A DNA stretch of 64,000 nt from Hahella chejuensis KCTC 2396 (GTDB lineage Bacteria > Pseudomonadota > Gammaproteobacteria > Pseudomonadales > Oleiphilaceae), in assembly GCF_000012985.1 (NCBI RefSeq), contig NC_007645.1:6102001-6166000 (forward strand), given 5' to 3'. Shown here one piece after another: positions 40,401-49,700 of the stretch. A model generated the notes under the pieces. That model ran no database searches. It was not told where the DNA came from and saw only the letters and a list, made by a program, of their open reading frames with translations. Positions within the stretch are counted from its first letter, which is position 1. Each line of letters starts with the position of its first letter. The position numbers were made by a program, and so were the translations under genes.

Positions 40401-40859
40401 ATGATGGATATCAGAAAAGTAAAAAAACTTATTGAACTGATTGAAGAGTCAGACATCGCCGAAATCGAAATTAAAGAAGGCGATGATTCCGTACGCATCA
40501 GCCGCCGTCTGGCTGGCGCCGAGCCGGTATACGTCACTTCTGCGGCAATAGAAACGCGCCCTGCGGCGGCCCCCGTGGCGGCGTCCGCTCCTGCGGTGGA
40601 AGCAGACGCCGGACCACAATATAACGGGCATCTGGTCAAATCGCCCATGGTTGGCACCTTCTACCGTGCGCCATCGCCCTCCGCGCCAGTGTTTGCAGAA
40701 GTTGGCCAGACCGTCAAAGCAGGCGACGTACTGTGTATCGTCGAGGCGATGAAGATGATGAACCAGATTGAAGCGGACAAGTCCGGCACAGTTGAAGCCA
40801 TTCTGGTGGAAAACGGACAACCGGTGGAGTTCGACCAGCCGCTGTTCTCGATTGTCTAA
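40401..40859 (+). CDS. accB: Biotin carboxyl carrier protein AccB
   Basis: Carries biotin in acetyl-CoA carboxylase. N-terminal [16 protein letters not shown] segment, an Ala/Pro-rich linker, and the biotinyl domain with K118 in [13 protein letters not shown] as the biotinylated lysine. 152 residues. First of accB-accC. Confidence 0.97.
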   Translation: MMDIRKVKKLIELIEESDIAEIEIKEGDDSVRISRRLAGAEPVYVTSAAIETRPAAAPVAASAPAVEADAGPQYNGHLVKSPMVGTFYRAPSPSAPVFAEVGQTVKAGDVLCIVEAMKMMNQIEADKSGTVEAILVENGQPVEFDQPLFSIV

Positions 40860-40936
40860 GAGCCCCACCCGGGCTCTTCCCGTTCAGCGGGACATCCTGA
40901 TCATTCCGGCGCAAGCCGGACGGCATTGTTTTTTTA
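40858..40936 (+). promoter_or_regulatory. Two hairpins between accB and accC
   Basis: Hairpin 1: AAGAGCCC / GGGCTCTT with a 5-base loop (40858-40878), starting at the accB stop. Hairpin 2: TCCGGC-GCAA-GCCGGA (40905-40920), a GNRA-type tetraloop, followed ten bases later by seven T (40930-40936). Together they could form a partial terminator or an mRNA processing/stability element that sets the AccB:AccC ratio. Inferred from structure only. Confidence 0.45.
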
Positions 40937-40949
40937 GGGTACTCCTACC

Positions 40950-42290
40950 ATGTTGGAAAAAGTGCTTATCGCCAATCGAGGCGAAATTGCGTTACGCATC
41001 CTGCGCGCCTGCAAAGAGTTGGGCATTAACACCGTAGCGGTGCACTCAAGCGTGGACCGCGACCTGATGCACGTGCGGCTGGCGGACGAATCCGTCTGTA
41101 TCGGCCCGAACAGCCCCACGGACAGCTACCTGAATATTCCCGCCATTATCAGCGCGGCGGAAGTGACCGACAGCGTCGGCATTCATCCAGGCTACGGCTT
41201 TCTGGCGGAAAACGCCGATTTCGCCGAGCAGGTGGAGAAAAGCGGCTTCGTCTTTATCGGCCCCAAGCCGGACACCATTCGCCTGATGGGCAACAAGGTC
41301 TCCGCGATACAAGCCATGCGCAAAGCGGGCGTGCCGACGGTGCCGGGCTCCGATGGACCCATCACTGAAGATAAAGAACGTACGCTGGAAGTCGCTCGTA
41401 AAATCGGCTATCCGGTCATCATCAAGGCCGCTTCCGGCGGCGGCGGACGCGGCATGCAAGTGGTCAACAGCGAAGCTGCGCTGCTTAACGCCATCCAGTT
41501 GACGCAAAGCGAAGCCAAAGCCGCCTTTGGCGACCCCACGGTTTATCTGGAGAAATTCCTCGATCGTCCCCGCCACATCGAAGTACAGGTGCTGGCCGAC
41601 GGACAAGGCAATGTTATCCACCTGGGCGACCGCGATTGCTCCCTGCAGCGCCGCCACCAGAAAGTTCTGGAAGAAGCCCCCGCTCCGGATGTCGACCCCG
41701 AAGCCCGCGCCGCCACACTGAACTCCTGTGTGCAGGCCTGTCTGGATATCGGCTACCGTGGCGCTGGAACTTTTGAGTTCCTGTACCAGGACGGACGTTT
41801 CTACTTCATTGAGATGAACACCCGCGTTCAGGTCGAGCATCCCGTGTCAGAGATGATCACTGGCGTCGATATTGTGAAAGAACAGTTGCGCATCGCCTCT
41901 GGAATGCCTCTTTCCATCAAGCAGGAAGACATCCAGTTCCGCGGTCACGCCATTGAATGCCGCATCAACGCGGAAGATCCGCGCACCTTCACACCCAGCC
42001 CCGGGACCGTGACGCATTACCACGCGCCAGGCGGCAACGGCGTGCGTGTTGACTCCCATTTATATAGCGGATATAAGGTTCCACCTTATTATGACTCACT
42101 GATCGGCAAGGTGATTTGCTGGGGCTCCAACCGCAACAACGCGCTGGATCGCATGAATAATGCTCTGGACGAAATGCTGGTGGAAGGCATCAAAACCAAT
42201 ATTCCTCTGCACCGCCGGTTAGTGACCGACGCAGGCGTACGCCGTATGGAGTACACCATTCACTATCTGGAAAAGCTGTTAAAAGCTTGA
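40950..42290 (+). CDS. accC: Acetyl-CoA carboxylase biotin carboxylase subunit AccC
   Basis: ATP-grasp enzyme that carboxylates AccB-bound biotin. N-terminal [19 protein letters not shown], the glycine-rich ATP loop [14 protein letters not shown], the active-site region [19 protein letters not shown] and [20 protein letters not shown]. 446 residues, normal. Operon with accB; prmA follows 14 bases later. Confidence 0.97.
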   Translation: MLEKVLIANRGEIALRILRACKELGINTVAVHSSVDRDLMHVRLADESVCIGPNSPTDSYLNIPAIISAAEVTDSVGIHPGYGFLAENADFAEQVEKSGFVFIGPKPDTIRLMGNKVSAIQAMRKAGVPTVPGSDGPITEDKERTLEVARKIGYPVIIKAASGGGGRGMQVVNSEAALLNAIQLTQSEAKAAFGDPTVYLEKFLDRPRHIEVQVLADGQGNVIHLGDRDCSLQRRHQKVLEEAPAPDVDPEARAATLNSCVQACLDIGYRGAGTFEFLYQDGRFYFIEMNTRVQVEHPVSEMITGVDIVKEQLRIASGMPLSIKQEDIQFRGHAIECRINAEDPRTFTPSPGTVTHYHAPGGNGVRVDSHLYSGYKVPPYYDSLIGKVICWGSNRNNALDRMNNALDEMLVEGIKTNIPLHRRLVTDAGVRRMEYTIHYLEKLLKA

Positions 42291-42304
42291 TTTGAGGAAC
42301 GCAG

Positions 42305-43183
42305 GTGTCCTGGTTACAAGTAAAAGTCTTAACTGATGAAGCCGGGGCGGCCGCTCTGGAGCAGATTTTCGAGGGCCTCGGCGCCCTCTCCGTCACTATG
42401 CTCGACGCTGCCGATGATCCCGTCCTTGAGCCTGACCTTGGAACCACTCCCCTGTGGCGCAACACTCAGGTTGTTGCGCTTTTCAGCGCCGACACCAGCG
42501 CGGAAATGGTTCGAGAGCAATTGGAGCGTAATCAAATTGCGGCCGCGGACATTGAGTGCGAGGTCATTGAAGATCGTGACTGGGAAAGAGAGTGGATGAC
42601 CCACTTCCACCCCATGCGTTTTGGCTCCCGACTGTGGATTTGTCCAAGCTGGGGGGAGCCCGAAGATCCAAACGGCGTCAACTTATTGCTCGACCCCGGT
42701 TTGGCTTTTGGCACCGGCACTCATCCCACCACCGCGCTTTGCCTCACATGGCTGGATAGTCAGCAGCTGCAAGGCAAGCAGGTTATCGACTTTGGTTGCG
42801 GCTCCGGCGTGCTAGCCATCGCAGCCTTGTTGCTGGGTGCGGATCACGCCACCGGCACGGATATCGATCCACAGGCTCTGGAAGCAAGTCGCGACAACGC
42901 CGAGCGCAATAGCGTCAGCGAAGGCCTGACCCTGCACTTTCCGGAGCAAATGCCGGAGATGCAGGCGGAAGTCGTTATCGCCAATATCCTGGCCAATCCA
43001 TTGATCAGTCTGGCGCCCAAACTGGCGACTCTTACCCTGCCCGGCGGCTCTATCGCCCTGTCCGGCATACTGAAAGATCAGGAAGAAGCCGTAGCGGAAG
43101 CCTATCGTAATTACTTCGAACTGGACCCCACCGAGTACAAAGAGGACTGGGTCCTGATCAGCGGTAGACGCCTGCCTTATTGA
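42305..43183 (+). CDS. prmA: Ribosomal protein L11 methyltransferase PrmA
   Basis: Trimethylates L11. Starts at GTG 42305 with GAGGAACG upstream. Motifs: [38 protein letters not shown] (SAM), GTDIDPQAL and [15 protein letters not shown]. 292 residues, family length. Conserved accC-prmA neighbourhood. Confidence 0.97.
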   Translation: MSWLQVKVLTDEAGAAALEQIFEGLGALSVTMLDAADDPVLEPDLGTTPLWRNTQVVALFSADTSAEMVREQLERNQIAAADIECEVIEDRDWEREWMTHFHPMRFGSRLWICPSWGEPEDPNGVNLLLDPGLAFGTGTHPTTALCLTWLDSQQLQGKQVIDFGCGSGVLAIAALLLGADHATGTDIDPQALEASRDNAERNSVSEGLTLHFPEQMPEMQAEVVIANILANPLISLAPKLATLTLPGGSIALSGILKDQEEAVAEAYRNYFELDPTEYKEDWVLISGRRLPY

Positions 43184-43415
43184 TCGCCAATCCGGCGTCT
43201 TTTCAAGGCGCCGGTTAGCCATTCCCGCGATAGACAGCCCCCCTTCGCTAGGCGACAATGGAGCGCAAGGTTGCTCTTGCAAATAGGGAACAATTCATTC
43301 ATTTTTAAACAACTTTGCGAATGTGCGACAATCTCGGCGCCCCATTTGCAGTGATACCCCTAACATAGAGTTGGTCTACATTTAACTACTGACGCAGTTT
43401 TTTCCAGGAGGCGTT

Positions 43416-44759
43416 TTGCTCACTCGCTGCCCACATTGCGCTGCAAGTTTCAGGGTTACTGATAAACAGCTGCAAGCCGCCCATGGCAAAGTAAGATGCG
43501 GCGCTTGCATGAAGGTATTCAACGCAGCGGAGCATTTGATGTCTGATAGCGCTCCTGCGCATGTAGGCCCGACTCCCGTTAAAGCGTCGCCTCCCAGACA
43601 AGCGGCGGTTGCTTCCGCCCCTAAAGCAGCGGCGAAACCCAAAGTTGAGCCCAGCGTAAAAGAAAGCGCCGCAAAAGCCACTTCTTCAATTATCACTCCA
43701 TTCACAGCGATGGACCCGGACGACGATCTTGGCGATCTGACTGACGCGCTGGTCGCAGCGGGAGACGATGATGATGAATTCCTGTTTCAGGATAATCCGG
43801 AAGAGGACAAGCACGACGAAGGTTACTCCGGCGGCATGTTCGATCAAAGCGAGTTGAGCGACAGCTTCCGTGAGCTTGATCGAGGCGGCTCCAGCGCCAA
43901 ACGCGAATTTGAAACGCCGGAAGAGCCGGAAGAAGAGGGAGCCACCGACGAAAGCTGGGCCGAACAGATGCTGCGCGAACTGGAGCGGCCAGGACAAACG
44001 CCTCCCCCTCCTCCCGTTCAGGAAGCAAAGCAAGACGTTAAAAAAGCAGCGCCCAAAGAGGCGTTGAAAGTCGAGCCTCCGCCGCCGCCCAAGCCAGAGC
44101 CCGCGCCAGTCCATGCAGCGCCGGAGCCAGAGCCGGAATACGAGAACTTTCCTGAGTTTGAGACGCCCATGCACGCGGAGCCTCCATCCCAATTCCATGG
44201 GTTACGCGCAGAGCCGATCAGTATCGACCACTCATACGAACAAAAAGCGTCACCCGGCGTTTTAAGCAAAATCATGTGGACCTTCGCCAACCTGCTGTTG
44301 GTGGTGTTCCTGGTTTCACAGCTTGCGTGGTTCCATTTCGATAAGCTGGCCCGCTACGATCAGCTGCGTCCCTGGTACGCGAAAGCATGCGAAGTTATTG
44401 GCTGCACTCTCCCTTCTTTATATGATGTCGGCCAGATTCGTAGCCAGAACCTGGTGGTGCGCAGTCATCCCCTGGTTAACAAGGCGCTGATTATTGACGC
44501 CATCATCACCAACCAAGCCAGTTTTGCGCAACCCTTCCCAAACATCTCGCTGAACTTTTCAGACATTAACAACAACGTCATTGCCCATCGCATCTTCACG
44601 CCGCTTGAGTATCTGTCCGGCGAGGCGAAAGACATGACTCAGATGCCGCCGAGCGCGCCCGTGCATATCACTCTGGAAATCCTTGACCCCGGCAAGCAGG
44701 CGGTCAATTACACACTCGACTTCATCTCCGCACTATCCGGTCCGGCGCCCTCCCAATAG
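43416..44759 (+). CDS. Zinc-ribbon, DUF3426 membrane protein
   Basis: Starts at TTG 43416 with a near-perfect AGGAGG five bases upstream. The N-terminal MJ0042-type zinc ribbon has CPHC (5-8) and CGAC (28-31). A long acidic and proline-rich stretch (about 50-260), a membrane helix (about 284-306) and a C-terminal DUF3426 domain (about 320-440) follow. The domain has no assigned function. The gene sits between prmA and dusB-fis, as in Pseudomonas. 447 residues. Confidence 0.87.
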   Translation: MLTRCPHCAASFRVTDKQLQAAHGKVRCGACMKVFNAAEHLMSDSAPAHVGPTPVKASPPRQAAVASAPKAAAKPKVEPSVKESAAKATSSIITPFTAMDPDDDLGDLTDALVAAGDDDDEFLFQDNPEEDKHDEGYSGGMFDQSELSDSFRELDRGGSSAKREFETPEEPEEEGATDESWAEQMLRELERPGQTPPPPPVQEAKQDVKKAAPKEALKVEPPPPPKPEPAPVHAAPEPEPEYENFPEFETPMHAEPPSQFHGLRAEPISIDHSYEQKASPGVLSKIMWTFANLLLVVFLVSQLAWFHFDKLARYDQLRPWYAKACEVIGCTLPSLYDVGQIRSQNLVVRSHPLVNKALIIDAIITNQASFAQPFPNISLNFSDINNNVIAHRIFTPLEYLSGEAKDMTQMPPSAPVHITLEILDPGKQAVNYTLDFISALSGPAPSQ

Positions 44760-44779
44760 AAAGCTCCGGAAGCGGCGCG

Positions 44780-44834
44780 CCACCGAGATAAGGACCGATA
44801 CGAACAAGCGCGATTTGGACTTGACTCGGTGGCC
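44780..44834. repeat. 9-bp inverted repeat downstream of the zinc-ribbon gene
   Basis: GCCACCGAG (44780-44788) and CTCGGTGGC (44826-44834), separated by 37 bases, in the 255-base gap before dusB. There is no T-run, so any role in termination is weak. The rest of the gap is AT-rich (44890-44945) and should hold the dusB-fis promoter. Confidence 0.4.
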
Positions 44835-45014
44835 AAGTTCTATAAATAGGCCATTTAACCTATACGCCTCGTCGTTATGATTAACGAGTGATCAACATAT
44901 TGAGATTTGGGATAAAAAATACTCTATTTTTAAAATTTCAAGTCTTTCCCGCCATTCATCATCTGAGTATCATAGGCACCCCTATCCAGGGCGAACACTT
45001 TTTAGTCATTTCTT

Positions 45015-46025
45015 ATGACCAGAGCGGAAGCGGCCGTGAAAATTGGACCCTATGAGTTGCGTAACAATTTGATACTGGCCCCGATGGCTGGAGTGACCGA
45101 CCGCCCCTTCCGGCTGCTTTGTCGCAGTTTGGGCGCAGGCCTCGCAGTATCGGAAATGATGGCTGCGAATCCGGATCTGCGAGATACCCGAAAATCCAGA
45201 TTACGTATGGATCACGACGGCGAAGGCGAGCCTATTGCGGTGCAAATCGCCGGCGCTGAACCGGAGATGTTGGCCGAAGCGGCGAGATACAACGTCGAAC
45301 ATGGCGCGCAAATCATCGATATCAACATGGGGTGTCCCGCGAAAAAGGTCTGTAACAAAGCGGCGGGCTCAGCTTTGTTAAGAGATGAAGCCCTGGTGAA
45401 AGATATATTGACGGCTGTGGTAAGCGCTGTCTCTGTGCCGGTGACATTGAAAATACGCACCGGATGGAGCCGGCAAAGCCGGAACGGGGTGACTGTTGCC
45501 CGCATTGCGGAAGATTGCGGCATACAATCACTTGCAGTACACGGCAGAACCCGCGAGTGCAAATACGAGGGAACGGCGGAGTACGACACTATAGCTGAAA
45601 TCAAGCAAAGCGTTTCCATTCCGGTGGTGGCCAACGGCGATATTACCTGTGTTGAGCAAGCCAGGCATGTGCTGGATTACACCGGCGTCGACGCATTGAT
45701 GATCGGCAGAGGAGCCCAGGGGCGTCCCTGGATTTTTCGTGAAATCGAACACTTTATCGCTACCGGAGAGCGCTTACCGGAACCGCCAATGGATGAGACT
45801 AAGCAGATACTCATCGGTCATATTAAAGCGTTACACGAGTTTTATGGTGACTACCAAGGCGTCCGCATCGCACGCAAGCATGTGGGCTGGTATCTGCAAA
45901 CCGCAAATATTGGGGCCATTTTCAAGTCACAATTTAATCGTTTAAACGATGCTCAAGCGCAGCTGGATGAACTCCATCACTTTTTTGAGCATCTGAGTAT
46001 TGAAGGAGAGGAAAAAGCCGCATGA
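45015..46025 (+). CDS. dusB: tRNA-dihydrouridine synthase B
   Basis: FMN enzyme that reduces uridine (position 17) in tRNA. Signature [23 protein letters not shown], the active-site cysteine in [19 protein letters not shown], and [11 protein letters not shown]. 336 residues. Its stop overlaps the fis start (ATGA), giving the classic dusB-fis operon. Confidence 0.97.
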   Translation: MTRAEAAVKIGPYELRNNLILAPMAGVTDRPFRLLCRSLGAGLAVSEMMAANPDLRDTRKSRLRMDHDGEGEPIAVQIAGAEPEMLAEAARYNVEHGAQIIDINMGCPAKKVCNKAAGSALLRDEALVKDILTAVVSAVSVPVTLKIRTGWSRQSRNGVTVARIAEDCGIQSLAVHGRTRECKYEGTAEYDTIAEIKQSVSIPVVANGDITCVEQARHVLDYTGVDALMIGRGAQGRPWIFREIEHFIATGERLPEPPMDETKQILIGHIKALHEFYGDYQGVRIARKHVGWYLQTANIGAIFKSQFNRLNDAQAQLDELHHFFEHLSIEGEEKAA

Positions 46026-46330
46026 CTACAGAATCTATCGTTACAACAGAAACCGGTTCTGGAGCTAATAAATTACTGACCGTGGAGCAGTCGGCCACTC
46101 AAACCATGACTTTGCGCGACAGCGTTGATCAGGCGCTGGCGAACTACTTCGCGCAACTGGACGGAGCTCCCGTCAAAGACGTCTATCAAATGGTGCTTTC
46201 CGAAGTTGAAGCTCCCCTGCTTGAGCAGGTGCTGAAATACACCCGCAACAACCAAACCAAGGCTTCTGTCCTGCTGGGCTTGAACCGCGGCACGCTGCGC
46301 AAGAAGCTGAAGCAGTACGACCTGCTGTAA
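46022..46330 (+). CDS. fis: DNA-binding protein Fis
   Basis: Nucleoid-associated factor for inversion stimulation. The C-terminal helix-turn-helix [26 protein letters not shown] is nearly the E. coli sequence; the N-terminal 30 residues are family-variable. 102 residues. Translationally coupled to dusB; expression presumably follows the operon promoter upstream of dusB. Confidence 0.97.
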   Translation: MTTESIVTTETGSGANKLLTVEQSATQTMTLRDSVDQALANYFAQLDGAPVKDVYQMVLSEVEAPLLEQVLKYTRNNQTKASVLLGLNRGTLRKKLKQYDLL

Positions 46331-46353
46331 TCGCTGTATCACACATCTTTTAG

Positions 46354-46420
46354 AAGAGGGCTCGCCGACATTTCTCATTCAACTCTGAAATGTCCGGTAC
46401 AAGAGCCCTCTTTTGTTTTT
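46354..46420 (+). terminator. Nested-stem terminator after fis
   Basis: Outer stem AAGAGGGCTC (46354-46363) with GAGCCCTCTT (46403-46412), an inner stem GACATTTC / GAAATGTC, then TTGTTTTTT. It lies 24 bases after the fis stop and separates dusB-fis from purH. The two-tier structure is larger than usual. Confidence 0.88.
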
Positions 46421-46513
46421 TACGCAACAGGCTAAGCTTTTTACGCTAGGGTCTGTTGGCGTTTCGGTAACTGACCCTGATAATTCTGCACTAAGGCAAG
46501 AGATCAACTTATC

Positions 46514-48091
46514 ATGTCCAGCCCAGATAATGTGAAGATCAAACGAGCGCTCATCAGCGTTTCCGATAAGTCCGGCATCGTCGAATTCGCCAAGACCCTG
46601 GCGAATCTCGGCGTGGAAATCCTGTCCACCGGCGGTACGTATAAATTATTGCAGCAGGAATCCGTCCCGGTGCGTGAGGTCTCTGACTACACCGGCTTCC
46701 CGGAAATGATGGACGGACGGGTGAAAACGCTGCATCCAAAAGTACATGGCGGCATTCTGGGTCGTCGCGGTCAGGACGACGCGGTAATGGCGGAACACGA
46801 CATCGCGCAAATCGATCTGGTGGTCGTCAATCTCTATCCTTTCGAAGCCACCATCGCACGCTCCAATTGCTCACTGGAAGATGCGATTGAGAATATCGAC
46901 ATCGGCGGTCCGACAATGGTGCGTTCTGCGGCGAAAAACCATAAAGATGTGGCGATTGTGGTCAATCCTTCCGATTACGACGGCGTCATCGCCGAGTTGC
47001 AGGCCAATAACGGCGCACTGGCTTTTTCTCGCCGTTTTGATCTCGCCGTCAAAGCGTTTGAGCATACGTCCGCCTATGACGGGGCCATCGCCAACTATCT
47101 CGGCCTGAAGGTTCAGAGCGAAGAAAGCGCTTATCCACGCACCCTCAATCAGCAGTTCATTAAAAAGCAGGATCTCCGCTACGGGGAGAACCCTCACCAA
47201 AGCGCCGCCTTTTATGTAGAAGCAAATGCCCGTGAGGCCTCAGTCTCCACCGCCACTCAGTTGCAGGGCAAGGAACTGTCCTATAACAACATTGCGGACA
47301 CCGACGCGGCGCTGGAGTGCGTGAAGCCGTTCGCCGACGCCGCCTGCGTTATCGTCAAGCACGCCAATCCATGCGGCGTCGCCATCGGCGTGGATATCAA
47401 GCAAGCCTACGAACTGGCCTATGCGACAGATCCCACCTCCGCTTTCGGCGGTATTATCGCCTTTAACCGCGAGTTGGACGCCGACACCGCACAGGCGATT
47501 ATCGCCCGCCAGTTCGTAGAAGTGATCATTGCCCCCAAAGTCAGCGAAGGCGCCCGCGCCGCGTTGTCCGCCAAGACCAATGTCCGAGTGCTGGAGTGCG
47601 GAGACTTTCAGGGCGAGCGCCTGAGCGCATTCGACTTCAAGCGCGTCACTGGCGGCTTGCTGGTGCAGGACCGCGATCTGGGTATGGTGAATATGGACGC
47701 GCTGAAAATGGTGACGGATCGTGCGCCGACGGAGCAGGAACTGAACGACCTGCTGTTCGCCTGGGAAGTCGCCAAGTTCGTGAAATCCAATGCCATCGTC
47801 TACGCCAAAAGCGGACGCACCATCGGCATTGGCGCAGGCCAGATGAGCCGTGTATACAGCGCCAAGATCGCAGGTATTAAGGCAGCGGATGAGAACCTGG
47901 AAGTCAAAGGCTCGGTCATGGCCTCAGACGCGTTCTTCCCATTCAGGGACAGCGTTGACGCAGCCGCGGCGGCCGGTATTACTGCGATCATTCAACCCGG
48001 CGGCTCAATGCGCGACCAGGAAGTGATCGACGCAGCCAACGAACATGGCATCGCCATGGTGTTCACCGGCATGCGCCATTTCCGCCATTAA
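46514..48091 (+). CDS. purH: Bifunctional AICAR transformylase / IMP cyclohydrolase PurH
   Basis: Last two steps of IMP synthesis. N-terminal cyclohydrolase domain ([49 protein letters not shown]) and C-terminal AICAR transformylase with [13 protein letters not shown] and [11 protein letters not shown]. 525 residues, normal. Followed by purD 92 bases later. Confidence 0.97.
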   Translation: MSSPDNVKIKRALISVSDKSGIVEFAKTLANLGVEILSTGGTYKLLQQESVPVREVSDYTGFPEMMDGRVKTLHPKVHGGILGRRGQDDAVMAEHDIAQIDLVVVNLYPFEATIARSNCSLEDAIENIDIGGPTMVRSAAKNHKDVAIVVNPSDYDGVIAELQANNGALAFSRRFDLAVKAFEHTSAYDGAIANYLGLKVQSEESAYPRTLNQQFIKKQDLRYGENPHQSAAFYVEANAREASVSTATQLQGKELSYNNIADTDAALECVKPFADAACVIVKHANPCGVAIGVDIKQAYELAYATDPTSAFGGIIAFNRELDADTAQAIIARQFVEVIIAPKVSEGARAALSAKTNVRVLECGDFQGERLSAFDFKRVTGGLLVQDRDLGMVNMDALKMVTDRAPTEQELNDLLFAWEVAKFVKSNAIVYAKSGRTIGIGAGQMSRVYSAKIAGIKAADENLEVKGSVMASDAFFPFRDSVDAAAAAGITAIIQPGGSMRDQEVIDAANEHGIAMVFTGMRHFRH

Positions 48092-48183
48092 TTCCGCACC
48101 GGCGGCCACAGGTTTCGATGTGGCCGCGATAACCCAAATTACTGCGGGGCTTAAAGCTCCGCTCGCAAATGTGGAGCAAAGAG

Positions 48184-49482
48184 ATGAATGTTTTGGTCAT
48201 CGGCAGCGGCGGCCGGGAACACGCCCTGGCCTGGAAAGCGGCGCAGGCGGACTATGTAAAAACGGTATTTGTCGCACCCGGCAACGCCGGTACAGCTCTG
48301 GAGCCCAAACTGGAAAACGTAGCGATTGATGTGCTCGATTTTGACGCGCTGATCGCTTTCGCCAAAGACAACCACGTAGAACTCACCATCGTGGGCCCTG
48401 AAGCCCCACTGGTGGAAGGCGTTGTAAACCGCTTCCAGGCGGAAGGTTTGCGGATCTTCGGCCCGACTCAGGGAGCGGCGCAATTGGAAGGCTCAAAGGC
48501 CTTCACCAAAGATTTCCTGGCCCGCCACAACATTCCTACCGCCGCCTACCAGAGCTTCACTGAGATTGAACCCGCCCTCGCCTACCTGCGCGAGCAGGGC
48601 GCCCCGATCGTTGTGAAAGCAGACGGCCTTGCAGCAGGAAAAGGCGTTATCGTCGCGATGACGCTGGGGGAAGCGGAAGACGCAGTGCGTGACATGCTCG
48701 CCGACGCCAAATTCGGCGATGCAGGACACCGCGTGGTGATTGAAGAGTTTTTGGAAGGCGAAGAAGCCAGCTTCATCGTCATGGTGGACGGCAAGCACAT
48801 GTTGCCTATGGCCACCAGCCAGGATCACAAGCGGGTTGGCGACGGCGACACAGGCCCCAATACGGGCGGCATGGGGGCTTATTCTCCTGCGCCGGTCGTG
48901 ACTGACAGCGTCCATGAACGCATCATGCGCGAGGTGATTTACCCCACCGTGCAGGGCATGGCGCAGGAAGGCAACGACTATGTGGGCTTCCTGTATGCAG
49001 GCTTGATGATCAGCGCTGACGGCGCCCCTAAAGTCATTGAGTACAACTGCCGTTTCGGCGACCCCGAAACTCAGCCCATCATGATGCGCATGCAATCCGA
49101 TCTGGTGGATTTATGCATCGCAGCCACTCAAGGCGCATTGGACAGCAAGACCTCGGATTGGGACCCGCGCGCCGCCGTAGGCATCGTGCTGGCCGCCGGC
49201 GGATATCCGGATAGCTACGCCAAAGGCGCGGCGATCTCAGGGCTGGAAAACGCCGACCGGGCTGACGCTAAAGTATTTCACGCAGGTACGCTTATGCGCG
49301 ACGGACAGGTCGTCACCCATGGCGGGCGCGTATTGTGCGCCACCGCATTGGGCGTCGACGTCACGGAAGCGCAACGCAAGGCGTATGAGCAGGTCGCCCG
49401 CATCGATTGGCAAGATATGTATTACCGCAAGGACATTGCTTACCGCGCTATCGCTCGGGAGCAAGCGGGCGAAAACGCCTGA
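48184..49482 (+). CDS. purD: Phosphoribosylamine-glycine ligase PurD
   Basis: ATP-grasp ligase making GAR in purine synthesis. Start at 48184 (MNVLVIGSGGREHALAWK) has GGAG about nine bases upstream; an in-frame ATG at 48169 lies before that site and is unlikely. Family motifs: GPEAPLVEGV, VVKADGLAAGKGVIVA, SQDHKRVGDGDTGPNTGGMGAY and EYNCRFGDPETQ. 432 residues. Operon with purH. Confidence 0.96.
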   Translation: MNVLVIGSGGREHALAWKAAQADYVKTVFVAPGNAGTALEPKLENVAIDVLDFDALIAFAKDNHVELTIVGPEAPLVEGVVNRFQAEGLRIFGPTQGAAQLEGSKAFTKDFLARHNIPTAAYQSFTEIEPALAYLREQGAPIVVKADGLAAGKGVIVAMTLGEAEDAVRDMLADAKFGDAGHRVVIEEFLEGEEASFIVMVDGKHMLPMATSQDHKRVGDGDTGPNTGGMGAYSPAPVVTDSVHERIMREVIYPTVQGMAQEGNDYVGFLYAGLMISADGAPKVIEYNCRFGDPETQPIMMRMQSDLVDLCIAATQGALDSKTSDWDPRAAVGIVLAAGGYPDSYAKGAAISGLENADRADAKVFHAGTLMRDGQVVTHGGRVLCATALGVDVTEAQRKAYEQVARIDWQDMYYRKDIAYRAIAREQAGENA

Positions 49483-49495
49483 TTCCTGTATTTTT

Positions 49496-49524
49496 ACGGC
49501 GGCGAAATCTCGCCGCCGTTTCCT
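49496..49524 (+). terminator. Terminator-like hairpin after purD
   Basis: ACGGCGGCGA and TCGCCGCCGT around the loop AATC, followed by a short pyrimidine run (TTCCTCTC), 14 bases after the purD stop. A strong stem but a weak T-tract. Confidence 0.65.
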
Positions 49525-49700
49525 CTCGTTGATAAATCCGCCGCGATTTCCTGCACTTAACGCTATTCCCCTTTCCACTCCCTTTACGATGCGGCTGACT
49601 CCCCCTTTTTCCCTTCCCGGAACCATGGATATATTGAATAAGCTGGCCTATTCTTTTGAGACCGACTGAGAGATTTCAGGGCTTATAAGGACTAAGATGG

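Noticed and set aside
43686-44198. 170-residue minus-strand frame opposite the zinc-ribbon protein gene
   Set aside because: Arises from the proline- and acid-rich low-complexity region; no start site or domain.
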